The notes: generated by a model from the sequence alone, not told the origin. 64,000 nucleotides of DNA from Mucilaginibacter rubeus (GCF_003286415.2 NZ_CP043450.1:248001-312000); one strand, 5' to 3'; counted from the first letter of the stretch, positions 10,474 through 18,523 are shown. Program-made: numbers and translations.

Positions 10474-10495
10474 GGTTAGTTGGGTGTTGTAAAGT

Positions 10496-10524
10496 TTGAA
10501 TGTGGTAAAGTTAATTAACTTTGT
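10496..10524 (+). promoter_or_regulatory. Promoter of the DUF1599 operon
   Basis: TTG at 10496-10498, a 17-bp spacer and TAACTTTGT at 10516-10524. The -7 box is perfect; the spacer is slightly short. Predicted start is about 10529, some 55 nt before the TTG start codon at 10585. Confidence 0.6.
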
Positions 10525-10584
10525 AAGCATGGGCTTCACAACCCTGCAACATTTAAACATTACAACATTCAAATACATCATCCT

Positions 10585-11139
10585 TTGAGTAATAAAGACA
10601 CAGCAGCAGAATACGAAGGCGTAATTAATATATGTAAAGGCCTTTTTATGAAAAAGACCCGTGATTACGGTACCGCCTGGCGTATCCTTCGTCCGCAATC
10701 CATCACCGATCAGATTTTTATCAAAGCACAGCGCATTCGTACCCTCGAAGAAAAAAAAATATCAAAGGTTGGGGATGATATTACCGGCGAATACATTGGC
10801 ATTGTTAACTACTGCGTTATTGCCATGATGCAGCTGGAATGCGGCCCTGAAATGTCGACTGAACTTAACCCGGATCATGTAAGTGAAATGTTTGACGCGA
10901 AGGTAAACGAGACTAAAGAACTGATGTTTGCCAAAAACCATGATTATGGCGAAGCCTGGCGCGATATGCGTATCAGCTCGTTGACCGATCTGATACTGAT
11001 GAAGCTGCTCCGGGTGAAACAGATAGAAGATAATAAAGGCCTTACCGAGGCATCGGAGGGCGTGAAAGCCAATTACCAGGATATGCTGAATTATGCTGTT
11101 TTCGCGCTCATTAAGCTTAATGTACACCTGGGTAAATAA
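10585..11139 (+). CDS. DUF1599 domain protein (nucleotide-modification-associated domain 1)
   Basis: A 184-residue protein made of two copies of one module. Copy 1 contains FMKKTRDYGTAWRILRP...TDQIFIKAQRIRTLEE...YCVIAMMQLE; copy 2 contains FAKNHDYGEAWRDMRI...TDLILMKLLRVKQIED...YAVFALIKLN. This is the DUF1599 architecture. It is also called nucleotide modification associated domain 1, but no activity has been shown for this conserved Bacteroidota version. The start codon is TTG, because no in-frame ATG exists before the first module. It is followed after 4 bp by the BT_3928-family gene and is divergent from folP. Confidence 0.85.
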   Translation: MSNKDTAAEYEGVINICKGLFMKKTRDYGTAWRILRPQSITDQIFIKAQRIRTLEEKKISKVGDDITGEYIGIVNYCVIAMMQLECGPEMSTELNPDHVSEMFDAKVNETKELMFAKNHDYGEAWRDMRISSLTDLILMKLLRVKQIEDNKGLTEASEGVKANYQDMLNYAVFALIKLNVHLGK

Positions 11140-11143
11140 GCTT

Positions 11144-12310
11144 ATGAAAAAAACATCATCAAACAGCGCCGTTATATGGATTCCCCGCTTATTGGTGGGC
11201 TTACTGTTTATATTTTCGGGACTGATCAAGGCTAATGACCCGCTTGGTTTTTCGTACAAGCTGGTAGAATACTTTGAGGTTTTTCATATGACTTTTTTGA
11301 ACGGCCTGGCGCTTACTATGGCTATTGTGCTGTGCGCGCTTGAAATGCTGCTGGGTTTTGCCCTGCTTATTGGGGCACGTGCCGTTAAGGTTGCCTGGGG
11401 ATTGTTGTTGCTGATCATCTTTTTCGGCTTCTTGACTTTTTACTCTGCATTTTTTAAAGTGGTGCAAACCTGTGGTTGTTTTGGTGATGCTATTCCGTTA
11501 ACGCCATGGCAATCGTTCAGTAAGGATATGGTGTTGCTGGCTTTGGTGCTGATATTGTTTGTTAAACGTAAGCAGATTACGCCTTTGTTTAACGCAAAGG
11601 TTGGCGATAAATGGTTAATCTGTGCTGCAATTGTTTCGATAGGGTTTGGTGAGTACACCTACAACTTTTCGCCGATTATTGATTTTCTGCCATATAAAAT
11701 AGGCGCTAACCTGCCCGATGAAATGAAGATTCCGCCGGGTGCCCCGCTTGATGAATTTGAGTTGACCTATCACCTCAAAAACAAAAAAACAGGTGCTACC
11801 AAGGTGATGAATGATAAGGAATACCTTAAATCTAATATCTGGAAAGATGCCAACTGGGAAGTGATCGGCGATCCGGAAAATCGCCTAGTGAAAAAAGGAT
11901 ATGAACCAAAGATCCGTGACCTGGCTATCCAGGATGCACAACGGAACGATTATACTAAAGAATTACTTTCGAGCCCGTTTTATAGCCTTTTTATAGTGGC
12001 CTATGATCTGAGCGAAACGGATAAAGATGCCATCAATCGCTTAAACGCGCTGGCCATCAATCTTACTGATAATTATAATATCCGTACCATATTGCTTACT
12101 TCAAATTCGGCGGCTGATGCAAAAGCTTTCGCGAAGGAGCATAAACTGATCAGCGAGGTATTTTATGCAGATGGTGTTCCGTTGAAGTCAATGGTGCGCT
12201 CTAACCCGGGTGTTTTGCTAATGAAGAACGGCACCGTGATTAACAAATGGCATTATCATTCGGTACCTAAATATGAGGATATCGTAAAACAATACCTGCA
12301 GAAACAATAA
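11144..12310 (+). CDS. BT_3928-family protein (DoxX membrane domain plus thioredoxin-like domain)
   Basis: A 388-residue inner membrane protein from the ATG at 11144, 4 bp after the DUF1599 gene. The N-terminal 170 residues form a DoxX/MauE-like four-helix membrane domain (WIPRLLVGLLFIFSGLIKANDP is its opening helix, with a CGCFGD motif after the third helix). A further membrane helix follows near residue 175. The C-terminal half looks like a thioredoxin fold (SLFIVAYDLSE, and the cis-proline-like NPGVLLMKNGTV) but has no CXXC. This is the arrangement of the BT_3928 family in Bacteroidota, thought to act in membrane redox processes; that role is inferred. An upstream in-frame start at 11093 would overlap DUF1599 and is rejected. 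Confidence 0.85.
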   Translation: MKKTSSNSAVIWIPRLLVGLLFIFSGLIKANDPLGFSYKLVEYFEVFHMTFLNGLALTMAIVLCALEMLLGFALLIGARAVKVAWGLLLLIIFFGFLTFYSAFFKVVQTCGCFGDAIPLTPWQSFSKDMVLLALVLILFVKRKQITPLFNAKVGDKWLICAAIVSIGFGEYTYNFSPIIDFLPYKIGANLPDEMKIPPGAPLDEFELTYHLKNKKTGATKVMNDKEYLKSNIWKDANWEVIGDPENRLVKKGYEPKIRDLAIQDAQRNDYTKELLSSPFYSLFIVAYDLSETDKDAINRLNALAINLTDNYNIRTILLTSNSAADAKAFAKEHKLISEVFYADGVPLKSMVRSNPGVLLMKNGTVINKWHYHSVPKYEDIVKQYLQKQ

Positions 12311-12311
12311 A

Positions 12312-13370
12312 ATGATCCCCTACCTGTTCCGCAAATTAGTATACGGACTGGCAGTAATGCTGGGGGTAGTGGTTGTTGTTTTTTTTCTGTTCAATATTCT
12401 GCCTGTGGATCCGGCCCGCATGACCCAGGGGCAGCGTGCCGATGTGCAGTCATTACAGGCTGTGCGTAAAGAGTTTGGGCTGGATAAACCGGTGCCCGTG
12501 CAGTTTGCCTATTATCTGAATGATCTTTCGCCTTTAGGGATCCACCTTAACACGGTTGACGAGCAACAGCGCTATGGCTATGTAAAATTGTTCCCGGTGA
12601 GCAAAAGTAAGGTATTGGCGCTGAAATGGCCTTACCTGAGGCGCTCCTATCAAACCCGCAAAGATGTGGCTTCATTGCTGATGGAGGTGATCCCCAACAC
12701 ATTGGTGCTTGCCGCGGCTGCGATGATCTTCGCTATCATTATCGGGGTGTTTTTAGGTGTGGCGAGCGCGGTACATAAAGATACCTGGATTGATAAGCTG
12801 GCGCTGAGTTTTTCAACGCTGGGGATTTCAGCCCCGTCATTTTTTGCGGGGATCATTATTGCCTGGATATTTGGTTTTGTGCTCAGTAACTATACTCACC
12901 TGAACATGTCGGGTAGTTTGTATAGCTATGATCCTTTTAAAGGTGAAGTGATCACGCTTAAAAACCTGGTATTGCCGGTTATTACTTTAGGCTTGCGGCC
13001 GCTGGCTATTATTGTACAGCTTACCCGCAATGCCATGCTCGATGTTTTGGGCCAGGATTATATCCGTACGGCTAAAGCCAAAGGGTTAAGTAACCGGACA
13101 ATCATTTATCGCCATGCGCTAAAAAATGCCATGAACCCGGTTATAACTGCCATTGCCAACTGGTTTGCATCGTTATTGGCGGGTTCGTTTTTTGTGGAAT
13201 ACATTTTTGGGTACAACGGATTGGGTAAAGCGACCGTCGATGCGCTTGAAATGTCGGATTTTCCGGTAGTTATGGGCTCTATATTGTTTATCGCGTTTAT
13301 ATTTGTGGTGATCAGTATCCTGGTGGATGTAATTTATGTTTGGATTGATCCGCGGGTAAAATTAAGCTGA
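12312..13370 (+). CDS. ABC transporter permease, DppB/OppB type
   Basis: A 352-residue inner membrane permease, 1 bp after the preceding gene. The N-terminal helix LAVMLGVVVVVFFLFNILPVDPAR and the following QSLQAVRKEFGLDKPVPVQF are typical of dipeptide/oligopeptide permease subunit 1. The cytoplasmic EAA loop appears as GQDYIRTAKAKGLSNRTII, and the C-terminal EYIFGYNGLGK is also characteristic. A second permease, ATPases and a binding protein are not nearby, so it is an orphan subunit here. Substrate cannot be told; peptides are the default guess. Confidence 0.88.
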   Translation: MIPYLFRKLVYGLAVMLGVVVVVFFLFNILPVDPARMTQGQRADVQSLQAVRKEFGLDKPVPVQFAYYLNDLSPLGIHLNTVDEQQRYGYVKLFPVSKSKVLALKWPYLRRSYQTRKDVASLLMEVIPNTLVLAAAAMIFAIIIGVFLGVASAVHKDTWIDKLALSFSTLGISAPSFFAGIIIAWIFGFVLSNYTHLNMSGSLYSYDPFKGEVITLKNLVLPVITLGLRPLAIIVQLTRNAMLDVLGQDYIRTAKAKGLSNRTIIYRHALKNAMNPVITAIANWFASLLAGSFFVEYIFGYNGLGKATVDALEMSDFPVVMGSILFIAFIFVVISILVDVIYVWIDPRVKLS

Positions 13371-13380
13371 AGAAATTTTT

Positions 13381-13881
13381 ATGAAATACTTTATTGTGGG
13401 CTTTATGGGCTGTGGCAAAACAACCTGGAGCCGCAAACTGGCCGCCAAATGGGGCTACGAATTTATTGATCTTGATCATGTGCTTGAAGCCAAAGCAGGC
13501 ATGAGCATAGCCGAATATTTTTCATCTTTTGGCGAAGATGCTTTTCGCAAGCTGGAATCACAGGTTTTGAAAGAAACCGATTACCCTGAAAATATAGTAG
13601 TATCAACAGGGGGAGGCTTGCCTTGCTTTTTTGATAATATGGATTGGATGAAAGCCAACGGCAAAACGCTGTATATTAAACTATCACCTAAAACCTTAGC
13701 CGACAGGTTGGAGAACAGCAAAACCATTCGCCCGGTATTACAAGGAAAAAAAGGCGATGAACTGGTTGAATTTATAACCGGTAAACTGGCCGAGCGCGAA
13801 GACTTTTATCTGCAGGCAACAAATATTGTTGAAGGGATAGATATGTCGGTTGAGAAACTGGAAGAGGCGCTGGGGGTATAA
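13381..13881 (+). CDS. aroK: Shikimate kinase
   Basis: Phosphorylates shikimate at the 3-OH in the chorismate pathway. It has 166 residues, the normal size. Walker A GFMGCGKTT is at residues 7-15. The substrate aspartate is in FIDLDHVLE, the shikimate-binding arginine in FRKLES, and the GGG motif is VSTGGGLP. The lid arginine lies in IRPVLQGK. It is the last gene of the run that starts at 10585, with 10 bp after the permease, and is followed by a palindromic repeat that may end the transcript. Confidence 0.95.
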   Translation: MKYFIVGFMGCGKTTWSRKLAAKWGYEFIDLDHVLEAKAGMSIAEYFSSFGEDAFRKLESQVLKETDYPENIVVSTGGGLPCFFDNMDWMKANGKTLYIKLSPKTLADRLENSKTIRPVLQGKKGDELVEFITGKLAEREDFYLQATNIVEGIDMSVEKLEEALGV

Positions 13882-13891
13882 TTATTCTCAC

Positions 13892-13980
13892 CATGTCATT
13901 GCGAGGAACGAAGCAATCGCATGCTATACAGAGCGGATTTGCTTACGTGCGATTGCCACGCTATCGCTCGCAATGACATG
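13892..13980. repeat. GTCATTGCGAG palindromic repeat, copy B
   Basis: 89 bp from CATGTCATTGCGAGG to CTCGCAATGACATG, with inner GAACGAAGCAATCGCATGC and GCGATTGCCACGC. Sits between convergent aroK and the PyrR-like gene, where it could form a long hairpin and act as a bidirectional terminator (inference). Confidence 0.92.
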
Positions 13981-13999
13981 ATTTTTATGTGTAGGTATT

Positions 14000-14512
14000 C
14001 TACCTCAAGTAAACCGCATCCTCTTCCGCGTCCTCCTCTTGAAGCACTACATCAACATGCTCTTTGATAACGGTTGAAAGGGCTACGCCGGCAAAGTCGG
14101 TAGTGATAGGGAAGCTTTTGTGGTTACGGTCAACCAAAACAGCTGTGCGGAGCTTTTTTAGCGGTACATCTAAAAATACGCCAAAGCCATAAGCTAACGT
14201 CTTACCGCTGTTCAGCACGTCATCAACCAGTATCACTACTTTGTTACTGCATTCTTCAACCTCAAAATCAATACTGGCACTCAGGCTGCTGCTTTGTTTT
14301 TCCAGCTCGATGGTCAGTATGCGGCTTTTAAAGGGTGCGATGCCATCAAGTATGGTTTTCAGGCGTTCGGCAATGTGGTTACCGCGGGGCAGTATGCCCG
14401 CTATCAGTATTTCATCCTCTTCAAAATTATCCTCCAGGATCTGGTAGGCCATCCTATCAAGCTTTTGCTGGATCTGTTGCTTATTTAATATGAGAAGCTT
14501 TTTTTCAGGCAT
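14000..14512 (-). CDS. PyrR-like phosphoribosyltransferase
   Basis: A 170-residue type I phosphoribosyltransferase. The PRPP-binding loop is VVILVDDVLNSGKT at about residues 91-104, and the N-terminal part (ILIAGILPRGNHIAERL) matches the PyrR/uracil branch. In Bacillus PyrR is an RNA-binding attenuator of pyr genes with weak uracil phosphoribosyltransferase activity. Bacteroidota homologues are usually solitary and their regulatory role is untested. No pyr gene is adjacent; pyrD lies 38 kb away. The C-terminus is unusually acidic (QEEDAEEDAVYLR). Confidence 0.82.
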   Translation of the reverse strand: MPEKKLLILNKQQIQQKLDRMAYQILEDNFEEDEILIAGILPRGNHIAERLKTILDGIAPFKSRILTIELEKQSSSLSASIDFEVEECSNKVVILVDDVLNSGKTLAYGFGVFLDVPLKKLRTAVLVDRNHKSFPITTDFAGVALSTVIKEHVDVVLQEEDAEEDAVYLR

Positions 14513-14597
14513 GTTATTGTTGTAACGTTGGCTAAACTGTGGTAAATATACAAGTAAGGCTCATACAAGCAACCCCACAGTTTTTAACTTTCAATAA

Positions 14598-14993
14598 TTA
14601 TTTCACGTACGGGAAAAATACAAAGTTTGCACCCTCGGGTACTACAACAAATACGCACATGTACTGATAAGGATCTTTGTAGCTATTGACAAAACGTTCC
14701 TTTAATACGGGTTTTATAACGTCACGCTCTACAAACTCTTCCAGCGTAGATGCATGAATGCTCCATTCAGAGTTTAAGTCATGGCGGTCAAGTATCAACT
14801 CGCCTAAACTTAGTTCATGCTGGTGGGCTATAAGAATAGGGTAAGAAGACAGGCCTTCATTGATGATCTCTTCGGCTACCTCTTTGATTGATTCATTAAA
14901 ATATTTCAGGTCGCGCTCCAAACTTATCAGCGGACTATCAGCCGCCGGTTTATTGCGTTCGTTACTTTCGTTAAGCAGTTCTTCAGGGTTCAT
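14598..14993 (-). CDS. Conserved hypothetical protein, 131 aa
   Basis: I do not recognise a named family. The protein is soluble and acidic in its first 50 residues (two helices rich in Glu and Asn), then mixed alpha/beta, ending in a hydrophobic strand pair (YQYMCVFVVVPEGANFVFFPYV). No signal peptide, cysteine motif or membrane helix. It lies on the same strand as the PyrR-like gene and rlmD, 85 bp before the former. Codon use looks like its neighbours, so it is probably a genuine gene of this lineage. Confidence 0.65.
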   Translation of the reverse strand: MNPEELLNESNERNKPAADSPLISLERDLKYFNESIKEVAEEIINEGLSSYPILIAHQHELSLGELILDRHDLNSEWSIHASTLEEFVERDVIKPVLKERFVNSYKDPYQYMCVFVVVPEGANFVFFPYVK

Positions 14994-14997
14994 GACC

Positions 14998-15113
14998 GTT
15001 GATTTTTATTTTTGGGGATTACACCGATTTTGACCGTTGATGATTTTTGATTTCGTTGATTGCGCTGATCAAGGCTTTTTGCTATGAACTATGATCCATG
15101 AACCATTTGCTAA
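14998..15113. repeat. Compound dispersed repeat, inverse of the 6994 copy
   Basis: Contains GACCGTTGATTTTT, GACCGTTGATGATTTTTGATTTCGTTGATTGCG in pieces, and ATGAACTATGATCCATGAACC. Read on the minus strand, the word order matches the stretch at 6994-7128. Confidence 0.6.
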
Positions 15114-15125
15114 AAAACTAATCTC

Positions 15126-16538
15126 TTATCTCCAATCTCTCAAAACCAGCAACACCACATTCTCCACGTGCTGGGTATGCGGGAACATATCAACCGGTTG
15201 AATTTTAACCGTATCGTATTTCTCTTTCAATACCAGCAAATCACGGGCTTGAGTGGCAGCATTACAGCTTACGTATACAATTTTAGGCGCTTCTATTTCC
15301 ATGAGGCGGGCCACAACGTCCGGATGCATACCTGCGCGCGGGGGATCGGTGATGATCACATCCGGTTTGCCATGCTCGGCTACGAAATCGGCCACCAGTA
15401 CATCTTTCATATCACCCGCGTAAAATTTGGTATTGGTGATATTATTGATGGCCGAGTTAACTTTGGCATCTTCAATAGCAGTTGGCACATATTCAACACC
15501 CACAACCTCACGTACGTGACCGGCAACAAAGTTGGCGATGGTACCGGCGCCGGTGTAAAGGTCATATACCAGTTCATCGCCTTTGAAACCGGCAAAATCG
15601 CGGGTTATTTCATACAGACGAAGTGCCTGTACCGAGTTGGTTTGATAAAATGACTTAGGACCTATGCGGAACTTGATGCCATTCATTTCTTCATGAATAT
15701 ATTCAGGCCCTTTAAAAGCTATAACGTCCTGATCAAATATGGTATCGTTCTTTTTCTGATTTACGATGTACAGCAATGAGGTGATTTCCGGGAAGCGGGC
15801 ATCAACGTGGCCCATCAACTTATCAATCTCACTTTGCTCTGCATAAGCGAAAACTACTATTACCATGATCTCGCCGGTTGATGAGGTGCGTACAACCAAA
15901 TTACGGAGCATGCCGCTGTGATTGCGCAAATCGTAATAAGTATAACCTTGCTGAACGGTGAAATCACGGATCTCGTTACGCAGACTGTTAGATGGTTCGG
16001 CTTGCAGATAGCAATGGTTTACATCTAATATTTTATCAAAACGGCCGGGGATATGGAAACCCAGAGCGTTCATGTTCAGCGTGCCATCTTCCTTGTTTTC
16101 GCCATCGTAAAGCCAGCGTTTGTTGGAGAAGGTAAATTCGAGTTTATTGCGGTAATACCTGTCGGCAGGAGAGGGAACGATAGGCATAATGCCCTCAACG
16201 TTGATCTTAGCCAAACGGCTTAACGCGTCAACAACCGATTTTTGTTTGAATTTAAGCTGTGCCTCGTAGGTCATGTGCTGCCATTTGCAGCCACCGCAGG
16301 TGCCAAAGTGCTCACAGAAAGCAGTGGTGCGGTATTCAGAAGCTTGTTTTAATTCGGTGATCTTACCTTCGCCGAAGTTTTTCTTACTACGGTACACTTG
16401 TACATCGGCAATGTCGCCGGGTACGGCCTTATCTACAAAAAGTACAAAATCATCGGCTTTGCCCACGCCTTTGCCTTCTTCGGCAATATCAATGATCTGT
16501 ACGTTCTCAAAAAACTTTGGTTTGTTAGCTTTACTCAT
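15126..16538 (-). CDS. rlmD: 23S rRNA (uracil-C5)-methyltransferase, RlmD type
   Basis: SAM-dependent RNA m5U methyltransferase, 470 residues, with the order TRAM domain (about 5-65), a four-cysteine iron-sulfur site (CEHFGTCGGC plus an upstream or downstream partner), a linker, and a Rossmann methyltransferase domain. The SAM loop is DLYTGAGTIANF, and the catalytic cysteine lies in YVSCNAATQARDL. The C-terminal HTQHVENVVLL is diagnostic for the RlmD/RlmCD/TrmA group. Substrate U1939 of 23S rRNA is inferred; related Bacteroidota enzymes can modify other positions. The -7 box lies 7 nt from the ATG, suggesting a leaderless mRNA. Confidence 0.9.
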   Translation of the reverse strand: MSKANKPKFFENVQIIDIAEEGKGVGKADDFVLFVDKAVPGDIADVQVYRSKKNFGEGKITELKQASEYRTTAFCEHFGTCGGCKWQHMTYEAQLKFKQKSVVDALSRLAKINVEGIMPIVPSPADRYYRNKLEFTFSNKRWLYDGENKEDGTLNMNALGFHIPGRFDKILDVNHCYLQAEPSNSLRNEIRDFTVQQGYTYYDLRNHSGMLRNLVVRTSSTGEIMVIVVFAYAEQSEIDKLMGHVDARFPEITSLLYIVNQKKNDTIFDQDVIAFKGPEYIHEEMNGIKFRIGPKSFYQTNSVQALRLYEITRDFAGFKGDELVYDLYTGAGTIANFVAGHVREVVGVEYVPTAIEDAKVNSAINNITNTKFYAGDMKDVLVADFVAEHGKPDVIITDPPRAGMHPDVVARLMEIEAPKIVYVSCNAATQARDLLVLKEKYDTVKIQPVDMFPHTQHVENVVLLVLRDWR

Positions 16539-16544
16539 CAGGCT

Positions 16545-16553
16545 GCAAAGTTA
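16545..16553 (-). promoter_or_regulatory. -7 box of rlmD
   Basis: TAACTTTGC on the minus strand, ending 6 nt before the ATG at 16538. Transcription would start about 16540, giving almost no leader. No clear TTG at -33. Confidence 0.6.
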
Positions 16554-16620
16554 ACCCTATTTATTTAATCCTGAAAATGGGAGGGGAGGCCGTTAATCGG
16601 TTTTAAATTCAACGAAATAT

Positions 16621-16775
16621 ACGAGGCACCTACGGAGCCCGAAAATCCGACTTGCTTTTACTATAAAAAACACGCAACTCCGCTGGAGTTGTAAACATTA
16701 GATGAGTGACTCCAGCGGAGTCCCGTGTTTATAGCTTGGATAAACGCAACATCGGGGGCTCCGTAGGTGCCTCGT
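16621..16775. repeat. Two-tier inverted repeat (MITE-like)
   Basis: Outer arms at 16621-16640 and 16756-16775 are a perfect 20-bp inverted repeat (ACGAGGCACCTACGGAGCCC and its inverse). Inner arms at 16668-16689 and 16709-16730, built around ACTCCGCTGGAGT, pair with two mismatches. No ORF inside. It occupies the gap between rlmD and the small ORF at 16855. Confidence 0.88.
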
Positions 16776-16854
16776 TCTAAGAGCGAATCGCCCGGGGAAG
16801 CGCAAAAGATACCCGGTCGCCTTTAAAAGGCGTCAACATGTCGAAGTAAGATTG

Positions 16855-16965
16855 TTAAGCAAAAAGGCTTAGCAGATAATTAACCACGTTGTCGTCAACA
16901 TCAATATCTTCTATTTCAAATTGCTCATCAATCAGGTCGGAAAGTTCTGTTAGTTCGCGGCTCAT
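16855..16965 (-). CDS. Possible 36-residue acidic small protein
   Basis: A short ORF (MSRELTELSDLIDEQ...NVVNYLLSLFA) of 36 residues. It is strongly acidic in the middle (EIEDIDVDDN) with a hydrophobic C-terminus. It lies on the same strand as creD, 119 bp downstream of it, and starts 7 bp after a perfect 13-bp palindrome. I cannot match it to a known family. It could be a real small protein, or a chance ORF. Support for coding comes only from the regular codon pattern and the organised upstream region. Confidence 0.4.
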   Translation of the reverse strand: MSRELTELSDLIDEQFEIEDIDVDDNVVNYLLSLFA

Positions 16966-16971
16966 AAAATA

Positions 16972-17001
16972 AAAAATTACTATGCTAACATAGTAATTTT
17001 T
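16972..17001. promoter_or_regulatory. Perfect 13-bp palindrome, possible operator
   Basis: AAAAATTACTATG, 4-nt spacer CTAA, CATAGTAATTTTT. It lies 7 bp upstream of the 36-codon ORF start on the minus strand. The core ACTATG-N4-CATAGT is similar to the ACTTTG-N5-CAAAGT operator upstream of creD, so a winged-helix regulator site is a reasonable guess. Confidence 0.5.
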
Positions 17002-17037
17002 AAACTAAAAACCAAAATAGTATAAGGTATATTTATT

Positions 17038-17070
17038 AACCGACAAAGAATGCTGAATCCTCTGCCGGTT
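17038..17070 (-). terminator. Hairpin downstream of creD
   Basis: On the minus strand AACCGGCAGAG pairs with CTTTGTCGGTT (two G-T pairs), loop of 11 nt. It begins 15 bp after the creD stop. There is no T run, so termination is only possible. Confidence 0.35.
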
Positions 17071-17084
17071 AGCTTATGCAATGC

Positions 17085-18419
17085 TTAATTTTTATCCCAG
17101 TTTATTTTGCGCGAAAAATACATCAGCACTGCTATAATGATAAACAGGGCGATACTGCCAACCATCAAAGCAAGGTCTTCTAACTGGATAATAACAAAGA
17201 TGAATGCGTAAAACACAGCCAAAATGAAAGCGAATAGCAAGGCCGCCCTACTGTTTTTTAGCAGTGAGGATATAAATACGGATATCAGCATTATTGTTGA
17301 TACAGAGGCAATCAGGTAAGCCATGTTATAGCCAACCTGCTCCGAAAAGGATAGCAGCAGGGTATAGTAAATGACCATTGCGGCGCCAATCAATATGTAA
17401 TTGAACATATGTATCGGCTGCTTGCGGATAATCTCAGTTAAAAATAAAGAGATAAAGGTGAGCAGTATGATGAATATGGCATACTTGCTGGTACGCATGG
17501 TTTTCTGGTACTGATCAACCGGAAGGCGAAGTTTTACGCCAAAAGTAGCGTTTGCAAGTTTTTTGTCGTTATCCAATATTTTTTGTGAGCCTGTCCATTG
17601 CTGCGGAAAAGGCCTGTTATAATACATCATCCGCCAGCCGGCACTAAACCCGCCGGTATCAATTTTTCGCTCGTCGGGCAGGTGGTTGCCATCAAAGCTG
17701 GGGCTGCTCCAGTTGCTATTTACCTGCACATCGGTAGTTTTGCCAAGTTGCAGGAAGCTTAATCCTTCGCTGCCCTTTAAATCGAGCGTGTAATCAAAAG
17801 GGATTTCATTATCGTTTACAGCAGAAAGATCAACAGGGGCTTGCAGACCATTGCCAAATACCGATTCAAACGAGGGCTCAGCGCTAAGTATAGGTTGATT
17901 TGTCTTGATAACCGGGTTGCTTTTTAAACCTTTCAGATCGCTCACACTAAACTCAAATCTGGCTTTGTTTAAAATGAGCTGGTTTGTATTTATGCCCAGC
18001 GATGAAAGATTGAGCCTGGCAAAATTACCGCTTACTTTTACCTGGGTATTGTATACTGCTACATCAAAAATGCCCCGATGTAAAATCTGCGTTGCAAGAC
18101 TGGCCTTGATGTGCAGGTTATCGGGTAGTATATACAGGTTCTCGACAGGTGTCTGCTTAGTTGTATCAGTTATGTTTATTCCTTTTCTGTAAGGGATAAC
18201 TAACACCGGGCCTTTGATGATTTGGCTGGCCGACCAGCTGTCTGATACCTCCTTAGCCATTTCATCCTGCCTGCTGGCACGTTCGGTTACAAGGTTTTGG
18301 ATGAAAGCCGAAGGGATTAACAATAAAAGCGCCAATACCCCGATAAAGATCAATTTAAAAGTCGCCGACTCCTTGAGCCAGTCTGTTGTTGTTTGTTTTG
18401 GAAATTGTTCCCCGATCAT
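17085..18419 (-). CDS. creD: Cell envelope integrity protein CreD
   Basis: Inner membrane protein of the CreD family (PF06123), 444 residues. One N-terminal helix (about 24-41, FKLIFIGVLALLLLIPSAFI) is followed by a large extracytoplasmic domain (about 45-310) with the family motif SASQIIKGPVLVIPY. Then come five or six membrane helices to the C-terminus (IYYTLLLSFSEQVGYNMAY is typical). In Enterobacteria creD is induced by CreBC and affects colicin resistance and envelope integrity; in Bacteroidota its trigger is unknown. Here no CreBC is adjacent. Two copies of a palindrome flank the promoter, so specific repression or activation is likely. Confidence 0.92.
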   Translation of the reverse strand: MIGEQFPKQTTTDWLKESATFKLIFIGVLALLLLIPSAFIQNLVTERASRQDEMAKEVSDSWSASQIIKGPVLVIPYRKGINITDTTKQTPVENLYILPDNLHIKASLATQILHRGIFDVAVYNTQVKVSGNFARLNLSSLGINTNQLILNKARFEFSVSDLKGLKSNPVIKTNQPILSAEPSFESVFGNGLQAPVDLSAVNDNEIPFDYTLDLKGSEGLSFLQLGKTTDVQVNSNWSSPSFDGNHLPDERKIDTGGFSAGWRMMYYNRPFPQQWTGSQKILDNDKKLANATFGVKLRLPVDQYQKTMRTSKYAIFIILLTFISLFLTEIIRKQPIHMFNYILIGAAMVIYYTLLLSFSEQVGYNMAYLIASVSTIMLISVFISSLLKNSRAALLFAFILAVFYAFIFVIIQLEDLALMVGSIALFIIIAVLMYFSRKINWDKN

Positions 18420-18433
18420 GATTATTTAGATAT

Positions 18434-18455
18434 AAAGTACTTTGTATTTCAAAGT
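18434..18455. promoter_or_regulatory. creD operator, proximal copy
   Basis: AAAGTACTTTGTATTTCAAAGT, a palindrome with arms ACTTTG and CAAAGT around TATTT. It is identical over 22 bp to the distal copy. It lies within the predicted 5' leader, 15 bp before the creD ATG, and overlaps a second possible -7 box (minus-strand TAACTTTG at 18450-18457). Confidence 0.7.
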
Positions 18456-18492
18456 TAATATTTAAAAGAAAAGGCTTTAAGTAAGCCTGTGA

Positions 18493-18523
18493 CAAATATA
18501 GCATAAAGTACTTTGTATTTCAA
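18493..18523 (-). promoter_or_regulatory. Promoter of creD
   Basis: On the minus strand TTG at 18523-18521, a 20-bp spacer, then TATATTTGT ending at 18492-18493. It is a near-ideal Bacteroidota promoter. The -33 element lies inside the distal operator copy. Confidence 0.75.

Noticed and set aside
10474..10698. Extension of folP to an ATG at 10698
   Set aside because: It adds about 75 residues with no dihydropteroate synthase similarity and overlaps the start of the divergent DUF1599 gene and its promoter.
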